This document shows, in pieces, positions 24,127-29,436 of a stretch of 39,600 nucleotides of DNA (within the stretch, counting starts at the first letter, position 1; the number at the start of each line of letters is the position of its first letter). The position numbers were made by a program, and so were the translations under genes. This stretch comes from a virus, in the IMG/VR virus record IMGVR_UViG_3300041809_000928, positions 1 through 39,600 of that record. One strand, 5' to 3'. The notes beneath the pieces are model-generated. The model ran no database searches. It had not been told where the DNA came from and saw nothing but the letters and a program-made list of their open reading frames with translations.

Positions 24127-24720
24127 TCAGGTGCCGGCAACCGCCTGGGCGACGGTCAGATTGTCCGGCCTGTCCCACATCGCCGCGAACTTGGTTACGA
24201 ATGCTTTAGCGATCCCCGGATCGACCGAAAAGGTCGCTGAATTGTCCTGCCGGCTTTCACCCTGTTCGCTGAAATTGGCGGAGCCGTCTCGCACCAGGCC
24301 CGAATCGACGCAATAGCTTTTCAGGTGCATCAGAACTTTGGAGTGCTTGACGCGGATCTGAACGTTAGCCAGACCGATCAGCTCATGCAGCGGAATCCGA
24401 GCGCAGCTCGCGTCGCCGCGGCACTCGGCCTGCAGCTCGCCCCGGTCCAGGTATATCCGGATCGCCACGCCATGTTGCGCCCGATCCGCAAGCACTTTCA
24501 CAATCGCTTCGTCGGTCAAGCTGAAAGCTGCCAGGCCGATAGTCTCGCGCGCCGAACCGAGCGCGGCCGCGTCCTGCGCTTCCAGATTCATCTCCGGCGA
24601 GTAGTAGGTGCCCGAGGGCAGCGGCTGCTGCGCATAGGCATAGTCGTTGCAGCCCGCCAACCAGACGGTTATGGCGAACCCCACCGCCAGAAAAACCCAA
24701 CCACGTATTTGATTCCTCAT
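24127..24720 (-). CDS. phospholipase D-like nuclease, predicted lipoprotein
   Basis: The 197-residue protein has one HKD motif in the exact spacing H132-x-K134-x4-D139-x6-G146-S147-x-N149, the mark of the PLD superfamily. A single HKD copy and small size fit the Nuc/bacterial endonuclease branch that works as a dimer. Residues 1-24 form a lipoprotein signal: hydrophobic helix and lipobox LAGC with Cys24. The protein would thus be lipid-anchored outside the inner membrane. It is carried in the late phage strand between lysis-block genes and packaging genes. Possible roles are degrading DNA of incoming phages in the periplasm or clearing host DNA at lysis; both are inferred. Plasmid Nuc-type nucleases are the nearest known parallel. 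Confidence 0.88.
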   Translation of the reverse strand: MRNQIRGWVFLAVGFAITVWLAGCNDYAYAQQPLPSGTYYSPEMNLEAQDAAALGSARETIGLAAFSLTDEAIVKVLADRAQHGVAIRIYLDRGELQAECRGDASCARIPLHELIGLANVQIRVKHSKVLMHLKSYCVDSGLVRDGSANFSEQGESRQDNSATFSVDPGIAKAFVTKFAAMWDRPDNLTVAQAVAGT

Positions 24721-24758
24721 AGTGCCTCCGACATTCCAGTGATTCTGTTTCGCGGCAG

Positions 24759-24926
24759 TTATCCTTGCCCAAAGAATTCAAGCACCCGCACGAACCATGT
24801 ACGCTGCTTCCGATAGCGCCACATCCGGCCGCCGCATTCCCGGCACTTAGCGGGCATCTTTGCCCATCGCATTCGGAGAGTGGCGCCGCAATGAGGGCAA
24901 GCGCAGCAAATGCTGCCGATTCTCAT
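24759..24926 (-). CDS. 55-aa zinc-ribbon protein
   Basis: ATG 24926 overlaps the stop of the upstream gene as ATGA, which sets this start over an earlier one at 24998. The protein holds C-x2-C pairs: CPHCG near residues 10-14 and CRECGG near 28-33, so one zinc ribbon, then a basic and aromatic C-terminus (WRYRKQRTWFVRVLEFFGQG). It lies directly upstream of the lipoprotein nuclease gene. Role unknown. Confidence 0.65.
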   Translation of the reverse strand: MRIGSICCACPHCGATLRMRWAKMPAKCRECGGRMWRYRKQRTWFVRVLEFFGQG

Positions 24927-25174
24927 AGTGACTCTATCAAACTGAAAATTCTGCTGCTCACGTAGCCTTCTGTCTTCCACCAGAGCCGCTTTATGCATGT
25001 GAACGCCAGCTTCTCGGCGGCTTCATCGTAGGTCCATGCGATAGTGATGCCGTCGCCCGTTGCTGTTCCCTTATCGCCCTCACAGTCGAATTCGTCAGAC
25101 TGCGCCCGGATGCGCGCGCGGACCGCGTGATACCTCAGCCGGGAGATCGAACTGAATGTGACGCGCACTGCCAT
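24923..25174 (-). CDS. hypothetical protein, 83 aa
   Basis: The start follows GAAGAGG. The first part is basic (SRLRYHAVRARIRAQ), followed by an acidic piece and a possible beta hairpin (GITIAWTYDEAAEKLAFTCI). No family recognised. The gene is coupled by a 4-base overlap to the small zinc-ribbon gene downstream. A strong hairpin lies 25 bases upstream of its start. Confidence 0.55.
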   Translation of the reverse strand: MAVRVTFSSISRLRYHAVRARIRAQSDEFDCEGDKGTATGDGITIAWTYDEAAEKLAFTCIKRLWWKTEGYVSSRIFSLIESL

Positions 25175-25198
25175 CCGCGTGGCCTCTTCTTTTTGCTT

Positions 25199-25230
25199 CC
25201 GCCGCCGGGACTGGTAAATCCCGGCGGCGG
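25199..25230 (-). repeat. perfect inverted repeat, 12-bp stem, 8-nt loop
   Basis: CCGCCGCCGGGA at 25199-25210 pairs perfectly with TCCCGGCGGCGG at 25219-25230. It lies in the 187-bp gap between the lysis block and the 83-residue gene. No T-run follows on the minus strand, so termination would depend on something else. A smaller stem CCGAC/GTCGG follows at 25261-25274. The rest of the gap shows nothing more that I can name. Confidence 0.7.
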
Positions 25231-25361
25231 ATGGTTGGTTGAGTTCCCCAGGTAGGCGTGCCGACTCCTGTCGGTTCTTCTGAAAACCAGCGTGCTCGGT
25301 ATACTAATGCCGCTGGCCACAATCTGAGGTCTTGCTCTCTTTTGGGTTATGGGTTAGATCG

Positions 25362-25622
25362 TTAAAGCTTCTGCGCGTCTGCTTTCAGCTTGGCCATCAC
25401 CTTGGCCGCAATCTCCTCGACGTATTCCGCGTCGGTCTTGAGCGCGGCGCCAGCCACAAGCTCAGCGGAGCCAAAAGGCTTTTCGATGGCCGTCTCGATA
25501 GCGGCCAGCTTGGCTTCGAGGGTTGTCTCCAGGCTCTTTACCGCAGCGCCGATCTTGCCGTTGAAGACCGCGCCCAAAACCACGCCGACGACGAATACAG
25601 CAACAAACCAAAGAAAAATCAT
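25362..25622 (-). CDS. one-TM small protein with helical tail, 86 aa
   Basis: ATG 25622 follows a clean GGAGAG. Residues 1-22 form one membrane helix (MIFLWFVAVFVVGVVLGAVF); the rest is a charged helix with heptad-like pattern (LETTLEAKLAAIETAIEKPF). This topology resembles small accessory proteins of phage lysis blocks, possibly an anti-holin or spanin-like part. Function is inferred from position only. Confidence 0.62.
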   Translation of the reverse strand: MIFLWFVAVFVVGVVLGAVFNGKIGAAVKSLETTLEAKLAAIETAIEKPFGSAELVAGAALKTDAEYVEEIAAKVMAKLKADAQKL

Positions 25623-25636
25623 GCTCTCCGCCTCTC

Positions 25637-25933
25637 TCACTGTTGTGGGGGTTCAGGTCCCCGGTTCCGGTTATTGAGCACGTCCGCCGCCTTGTTGACC
25701 GCATAGAGCGTGCCCGTAATTCCAGTCACAAAGAAAGCCATGGGGCTCAGAATCGAACTCAGCTCCGCAACGCTGACCGGCCCGTGAACCTTGCTCACCA
25801 GGGCGGTCACCCAGCCCAACGCGAAAGTCACCACCAGCGCAACGCAGATCCGCGTGTTGCTGACCGTGCCGTCCGACTCGCTCAGCCAGGAGCGAACGAA
25901 GCTTAAGCTCTTGACCAGGTCAGGATTCGTCAT
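25637..25933 (-). CDS. holin-like membrane protein, 98 aa
   Basis: ATG 25933 follows GGGAGG and overlaps the upstream stop (ATGA). A soluble N-terminus ending SWLSESDGTVSNTRICVALV leads into two hydrophobic segments (about 30-48 and 58-80) and a short polar tail. The S-x-x-D-G-x-x-S-x-x-R entry before the first helix is common in phage holins of Mu-like and other phages. The protein would open the inner membrane for the soluble endolysin. Which of the small membrane proteins here is the holin cannot be settled by sequence alone. Confidence 0.62.
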   Translation of the reverse strand: MTNPDLVKSLSFVRSWLSESDGTVSNTRICVALVVTFALGWVTALVSKVHGPVSVAELSSILSPMAFFVTGITGTLYAVNKAADVLNNRNRGPEPPQQ

Positions 25934-26127
25934 TTGAACGCCTCCCACAAAAGAACGCCCGCGAATATGAGATCGGTGAGAGCGTAGAGGGCCAGCATTA
26001 CCCAGAAAATAAGGCCAAAACCTAAGTCCCCGTCGCCCTGCGAACCCACCGTCAGACGGCGGTAAAACAATCCCGTCGTGATGGCTTCGAAGACCAGTAC
26101 CACCAGAAACGCCAGGAGCGTTTTCAT
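25930..26127 (-). CDS. small two-TM membrane protein, 65 aa
   Basis: ATG 26127 is the likely start; the frame upstream of it has no good start. Two hydrophobic segments, about residues 3-20 and 37-60 (GLIFWVMLALYALTDLIFAG), are joined by a short polar, glycine-rich loop. It overlaps both neighbours by 4 bases and lies between the coiled-coil protein and the holin-like protein. It could be a holin partner or an antiholin. Confidence 0.6.
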   Translation of the reverse strand: MKTLLAFLVVLVFEAITTGLFYRRLTVGSQGDGDLGFGLIFWVMLALYALTDLIFAGVLLWEAFK

Positions 26128-26783
26128 TTCGCCACCTTCCCCGCCACGTATCCGGTGGCCACGCCGATTCCGATCCACTTGGCCGCTGTCAGCGTCTTGT
26201 GCAGCCAGCTTCCGCCCTTGGCCGTCTTTTCCCAGGTATCGCGCTGCGCCTCGGTAGCCTTCAGCTCGGTTTGCAGATCGGCGGTGGTCAGCGCGCAGGC
26301 GCTCAGTTTAGCCGAGTTCTCCTGGCAGCCGATCTCAGCGTTCTGAATCGCCTGGAAATCGGCCGCCGGAATCACAATTTGCTGCTGCGGACCTTTGGCC
26401 GAGTCCGGCGCGCCCGGCTGCACGGGTCCGTTCCCCGCCGCCGGCTGAGGAGCCGCCTGAGCCGTGAGGGGCTGCGCGAGCGCAATCAGCTTCGAAGTGT
26501 CCAGAATGATCTGCTGCGGAGTTGCCGGCTGGCTCTTCTGAGATTCAAGCGCGGCGAGAGTCTGCTTGAGCTGCGCGGCCGTCTGTGCAGCATCGCTCTT
26601 TGCCGCGTCGATGTCCTTCTGCTGCGCGGCCGTCTGCGCCTCGGCTTTGAGCCGCGCCTCGCGCTCCTGATTCCATTCGTAAGCGCCCAGCGCCAAGAGA
26701 GCAACGAGAAGCAACACGGCCAACGGGTTCGAAGCGACAGACGGCGCGGATGCGGCCGGAGTTGCAGGAGTCGGTGTCGTCAT
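26124..26783 (-). CDS. one-TM coiled-coil protein, spanin-like
   Basis: The 219-residue protein has an N-terminal membrane helix (about 20-37, NPLAVLLLVALLALGAYEW), a long Ala/Gln/Lys-rich helix with heptad spacing (about 38-90), a Pro/Gln-rich break and a second helical part with Cys pairs. It follows the endolysin gene with a TGATG overlap. This is the topology and place of an inner-membrane spanin (Rz), though longer than most and without a visible embedded Rz1 lipoprotein frame that I could confirm. A short hydrophobic Gly-rich end (IGIGVATGYVAGKVAK) is extra. Confidence 0.6.
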   Translation of the reverse strand: MTTPTPATPAASAPSVASNPLAVLLLVALLALGAYEWNQEREARLKAEAQTAAQQKDIDAAKSDAAQTAAQLKQTLAALESQKSQPATPQQIILDTSKLIALAQPLTAQAAPQPAAGNGPVQPGAPDSAKGPQQQIVIPAADFQAIQNAEIGCQENSAKLSACALTTADLQTELKATEAQRDTWEKTAKGGSWLHKTLTAAKWIGIGVATGYVAGKVAK

Positions 26784-27220
26784 CACGCCTTACCTTTCCA
26801 GAGATCCACTTCCGCCTGGCGCCGCGCCTTGAGGGCCGCGACTTCGACAACGCCGGAGTGATCCCATTGCAGCAACTGCTCCACCGCCGCATCGTAATTG
26901 CCGGCGTTCAGAACCTTGAGAAGAGTTGAAGCGGCCAGCCGCCCCGCGCCCAGGTTGAAAACGAAATCGACCAGCGCATCGAACTGACCCTGGCTAAGCG
27001 TGACCTTGACCAGGCGTTGCACCGCGTCACACGCGGCATTGACATCGGAAATAAGAATGTCCGAGGCGTCGGACTCGCTGATCCCATCGGCAAAGCTATT
27101 CGGATGCAGCAGGCGGTGGCCATAGCCGATCGTCGGAAAGCCGGCCACGTCGAGATAGACCTTGCCCCGGAATCCTTCGGACTTTTTGAGTAACACCATT
27201 CCCGCCGCGCTGAATTGCAT
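26783..27220 (-). CDS. endolysin, GH24 lysozyme (T4-type)
   Basis: The N-terminal segment holds the GH24 catalytic pattern: Glu15 in KKSEGFRGK, then Asp24 and Thr30 in YLDVAGFPTIGYGH, matching the E-x8-D-x5-T triad of T4-type phage lysozymes. The 145-residue length is normal. There is no signal peptide or SAR helix, so export must need a holin. It would cleave the glycan strands of the host wall at the end of the infection. The gene is preceded by a 280-bp structured leader with a heptamer repeat and followed by a membrane gene set. Confidence 0.95.
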   Translation of the reverse strand: MQFSAAGMVLLKKSEGFRGKVYLDVAGFPTIGYGHRLLHPNSFADGISESDASDILISDVNAACDAVQRLVKVTLSQGQFDALVDFVFNLGAGRLAASTLLKVLNAGNYDAAVEQLLQWDHSGVVEVAALKARRQAEVDLWKGKA

Positions 27221-27233
27221 GGTTGCCGCCTCG

Positions 27234-27268
27234 TCCCTATTCCCTATTCCCTAGTCCCTGTTCCCTGC
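27234..27268 (-). repeat. five tandem 7-bp repeats upstream of the endolysin gene
   Basis: On the plus strand TCCCTAT, TCCCTAT, TCCCTAG, TCCCTGT, TCCCTGC follow one another without gaps. On the mRNA strand this gives a row of AGGGA units, each like a weak ribosome site, ending 13 bases before the endolysin ATG. The number of units could change by slippage. Similar GGGAATA-type heptamer rows are known between genes in some bacteria; whether this one is host-derived is unknown. Confidence 0.75.
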
Positions 27269-27280
27269 TCTTCAGAGGCC

Positions 27281-27465
27281 GGGTGTTGGATGTCTCCAAC
27301 CCCACGGACACTCATTCGCTCTGGCAACTCCCCGGTCTCCTTTGTGAGTCTGGGGATGCATACCGTTCAGGTATGGAGACAGCCTAAGACGCGGCTTCGC
27401 CGCGTGATGAGAGAGGTGTTTGAGGCGTGATAACTGGAATGATTCGCGCCGCGGGGAGCGGCGCG
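27281..27465 (-). ncRNA. structured leader upstream of endolysin gene (several stem-loops)
   Basis: Four hairpins are visible: GTTGGA/TCCAAC (27285-27290 with 27295-27300); CATACC/GGTATG (27359-27364 with 27370-27375) inside an outer GTCTCC/GGAGAC pair (27335-27340 with 27375-27380); ACGCGGC/GCCGCGT with a UUCG-type loop (27389-27405); and CGCGCCGC/GCGGCGCG (27445-27465). No gene is seen in 27221-27502. I know no riboswitch family with this shape. It may be a regulatory leader of the lysis genes or a separate small RNA. Structure is read by eye only. Confidence 0.45.
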
Positions 27466-27482
27466 GGGTGGCGAGAAACGAG

Positions 27483-27512
27483 ATATTATCTGCTTTATGA
27501 ATTTATAAACTG
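27483..27512 (-). promoter_or_regulatory. possible promoter in an AT-rich island before the lysis leader
   Basis: Within very GC-rich DNA the stretch 27481-27512 is strongly AT-rich. On the minus strand it reads TTTATAAATTCATAAAGCAG then ATAATATC, so a -10-like TAATAT (27483-27488) is present, but no clear -35 box at 17 bp. Transcription from here would make the structured leader and the lysis and late genes. An activator-dependent phage late promoter is possible. Confidence 0.3.
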
Positions 27513-27742
27513 AGGTCTTTGATGATGGCAGCGACGATCCCCGAGACCAAGCCGTAAAGGCATAACGCGCCGAACACTGCCCAGAATACACCCTTGGCAG
27601 TTAAAGGGAGCGAAGCCGCCGCCTGCCCCGCCCTGGGCCGCACATCTTCCACGGGGAGACCAGCCGCTTGAGCCTCATAGCAGGCTTCGTGGTAATCCAC
27701 CCTCCAGCCAGCAGGCTTGCCGCAAAATCTACAATCAGCCAC
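27503..27742 (-). CDS. 79-aa protein with N-terminal zinc knuckle and C-terminal membrane helix
   Basis: GTG 27742 is the start. Residues 4-21 hold C-R-F-C and H-E-A-C (CRFCGKPAGWRVDYHEACYE), a small metal-binding unit, and residues about 50-72 (KGVFWAVFGALCLYGLVSGI) form a membrane helix. The topology suggests a cytoplasmic zinc head held at the membrane. It lies between the regulator genes and the lysis leader. No known family recognised. Confidence 0.62.
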   Translation of the reverse strand: MADCRFCGKPAGWRVDYHEACYEAQAAGLPVEDVRPRAGQAAASLPLTAKGVFWAVFGALCLYGLVSGIVAAIIKDLSL

Positions 27743-27817
27743 CGCGTTCTCACTTTCCGGTTAAAACCTGTAGCAACAGCTTACGCTATCTGAGCTTCAG
27801 CAAATCGCCGATCCATT

Positions 27818-28141
27818 TCAAGCCTGTATCCGGGGCGCTGGGCAATCAGGGCGCCTCGGTAAACAGGCGTCCAGAACATCCCTGACGACGGACTGAAGCT
27901 CCGGCAACCGCTCCACACTGAGCAAACTGGCACCTTGCCGCGTTCTGGTCTCCGGATCGGGGTGCGCATTGTTCACATTGATATTAATCTCGATCCGGTC
28001 GCCGGCCACAACGCAGTTATCCGGCGAATTCACGTTAATCGTGACCCCGTGGTCTCGCTGGTCCTTCTTCCCTTCCGGTTCGACCGCTCTCATAAAAACC
28101 CCCATCTTCTCAACCAGGTGCAACCGTTCTCTTTCTGTCAT
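27818..28141 (-). CDS. hypothetical protein, 107 aa, downstream of repressor
   Basis: A hydrophilic protein with an N-terminal helix (TERERLHLVEKMGVFMRAVE) and a beta-rich middle with repeats of Asn-Val (INVNSPDNCVVAGDRIEINI). No family recognised. It is 33 bases downstream of the repressor gene on the same strand and may be transcribed with it. The ribosome site is poor. A frame in another register at 27781-27969 is a shadow. Confidence 0.5.
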   Translation of the reverse strand: MTERERLHLVEKMGVFMRAVEPEGKKDQRDHGVTINVNSPDNCVVAGDRIEININVNNAHPDPETRTRQGASLLSVERLPELQSVVRDVLDACLPRRPDCPAPRIQA

Positions 28142-28174
28142 CAGGGGCCCCAGAGCTAGGATGTCGATCGCAAA

Positions 28175-28654
28175 TCACGCGGTCTTTAAGAATCGCTCCA
28201 CCATAGCAGGGTCCTCGGTCTTCATTTTGTGACACAGCTCATAGTAAAAAATAACCTTTTCTGCGTATTCCCGATCCGAAAAGCTGCCCGTTTTGACCCC
28301 AAGCTTCTTGTTTAGCGCCTCAATCACCACGCCCAACAGCTCCGGGTCCCAGCGAGGCTGCGGATCCGGCTGTTGATTCTTGTCTCGATTTATTTCGCGG
28401 AGTCTCCTGTTTGCGTTCAAGAATCCGCCATCACGCATTAATTCCCGCTGCAGATCACTGTTTGCCGGTGCCAACTGTGCCATCAGGCGATATGCGGGTC
28501 GTCCCGGTATCCCTTTATCGTTTTCCCATTTAGACACTGTGCCTTGATCTACATTGATCCGTTCAGCAAAGGCGATCTGGTCAAGACCTAGCTGGCTCCG
28601 TAGCTGGAAAATCCGCTCTGCCCGAGGTGTCCGTGCTTTTTTAGGCGAATGCAT
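28175..28654 (-). CDS. XRE-family phage repressor (c-type)
   Basis: Residues about 12-68 form an XRE helix-turn-helix (RIFQLRSQLGLDQIAFAERI, then VDQGTVSKWENDKGIPGRPA), typical of phage repressors. The C-terminal 60 residues are helical and may serve dimer formation; no LexA-type protease residues are apparent. ATG 28654 is chosen because it follows AAGGGA and because a longer frame would run through the operator. It is divergent from the Ner-like gene with a 63-bp control region holding the early promoter and palindrome. Role inferred: keep the early operon silent in the lysogen. Confidence 0.85.
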   Translation of the reverse strand: MHSPKKARTPRAERIFQLRSQLGLDQIAFAERINVDQGTVSKWENDKGIPGRPAYRLMAQLAPANSDLQRELMRDGGFLNANRRLREINRDKNQQPDPQPRWDPELLGVVIEALNKKLGVKTGSFSDREYAEKVIFYYELCHKMKTEDPAMVERFLKTA

Positions 28655-28665
28655 ACAGATTTCCC

Positions 28666-28694
28666 TTGACATCGATATGCGTGACGCATATGCT
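28666..28694 (+). promoter_or_regulatory. early promoter (Pe)
   Basis: TTGACA at 28666-28671, a 17-bp spacer, and TATGCT at 28689-28694 form a near-consensus sigma-70 promoter reading rightward to the Ner-like gene and transposase operon. A start site near 28701 would leave a leader of about 17 bases, with the ribosome site AGGAG at 28706-28710. The promoter overlaps the palindrome at 28675-28691. Confidence 0.8.
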
Positions 28695-28705
28695 TCTCGC
28701 ATATC
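28675..28705. promoter_or_regulatory. operator: 17-bp palindrome plus third half-site
   Basis: ATATGCGTGACGCATAT (28675-28691) is a perfect 7-3-7 palindrome lying in the spacer and -10 box of the early promoter. A third half-site CGCATATC follows at 28698-28705, so the whole GATATGCG ... CGCATATC set is symmetric as well. Binding by the repressor or the Ner-like protein would block the polymerase. This fits the c/ner operator logic of Mu, but which protein binds is not shown. Confidence 0.72.
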
Positions 28706-28717
28706 AGGAGCACCAAC

Positions 28718-28936
28718 TTGAACTTGCACTTTAAGGGTACGACACCGGAACTGGAACAAGCGGCTTTGTTTTTCGGGATTTATAGCCGGGTGGCCAGGAA
28801 GTTGGGGGTCACTCCCCAGCACGTCCGTCATGTTGCCAAAGGTCTGAGCACGTCGAAGCGGGTTTCCGCCGCGATTAAGCGTGAGATCAAACGCATCCGC
28901 GAAAGTACCTCCGAACAAAGGGAGCGCGCGGCATGA
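28718..28936 (+). CDS. Ner/Cro-like small DNA-binding regulator, TTG start
   Basis: The 72-residue protein has a helix-turn-helix (YSRVARKLGVTPQHVRHVAK, about 22-41) and a basic second half. It has the size of Mu Ner (75) and its place as first early gene, facing the repressor. The start is TTG at 28718, 7 bases after AGGAG (28706-28710); no ATG gives a comparable protein. The weak start may keep its level low. By analogy with Ner it would turn down the early promoter after transposition has begun. Confidence 0.8.
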   Translation: MNLHFKGTTPELEQAALFFGIYSRVARKLGVTPQHVRHVAKGLSTSKRVSAAIKREIKRIRESTSEQRERAA

Positions 28937-29436
28937 CAAAGGGGAAGTCATCACATCCACAGATTGCCTCCGCTCGTTCCGCCGCGTCTACGGCAATTTC
29001 TGAACAATCTTTTGCCGTGAATCGCGAGCAAATGCTCTTTGACCAGGCCCCGCAGATGGTTCCAGGCTCCATGAACGACGCATCTCTGGTGCGCGCGGCG
29101 CTGGTCGAGAGCATCCGCAAATGCGGAAAAAGCCGCGAAACCATTGCCGATCAGATGTCGATGCTCACAGGCACCGAAGTCACAGTAAGGCGGCTCAACG
29201 CTTTTACGGCGGAATCGCGCGAAGACTTCCGCTGGCCCGCCGAACTCGACCGCGCCTTCTGCGCCGTTACCGGCTGCAACGAACTCATGTGCTGCCGCGC
29301 CGAGCTGGCCGGTTTCAGGCTCATCACCAAAGATGAAGCGGAGCTGCTCGAATTGGGGCGTGAATACATCCGCCACAAGCGCGCCCACGAAAGAGTGGAG
29401 ATGCTGGAGAAGCGCTTGCAGGGGGTGGATCTATGA
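28933..29436 (+). CDS. early protein with HTH-like segment, 167 aa
   Basis: The start overlaps the Ner-like stop (ATGA) and the stop overlaps the transposase start (ATGA), so the three are coupled. The middle part (RKCGKSRETIADQMSMLTGT, EVTVRRLNAFTAESREDFRW) looks like a helix-turn-helix with a following helical part. The C-terminus is a charged helix. Proteins of this size stand between ner and A in other Mu-like phages. A role as transposition accessory or regulator is inferred. Confidence 0.68.
   Translation: MTKGKSSHPQIASARSAASTAISEQSFAVNREQMLFDQAPQMVPGSMNDASLVRAALVESIRKCGKSRETIADQMSMLTGTEVTVRRLNAFTAESREDFRWPAELDRAFCAVTGCNELMCCRAELAGFRLITKDEAELLELGREYIRHKRAHERVEMLEKRLQGVDL

Noticed and set aside
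23876-24178. 100-codon frame over the gap, ending in an ATGA overlap with the membrane gene
   Set aside because: Composition is Gly/Arg/Ala-rich without a domain, and the start lies within the nuclease gene. Kept only as a possibility.
25241-25361. TATACT as -10 box on the plus strand near 25300
   Set aside because: No -35 box at suitable distance and no supported plus-strand gene downstream.
27781-27969. 62-codon minus-strand frame
   Set aside because: Lies within the 107-aa gene in another frame and has shadow composition.
28655-28960. N-terminal extension of the repressor frame to 28960
   Set aside because: It would cover the early promoter, operator and the Ner-like gene; ATG 28654 has a good ribosome site.
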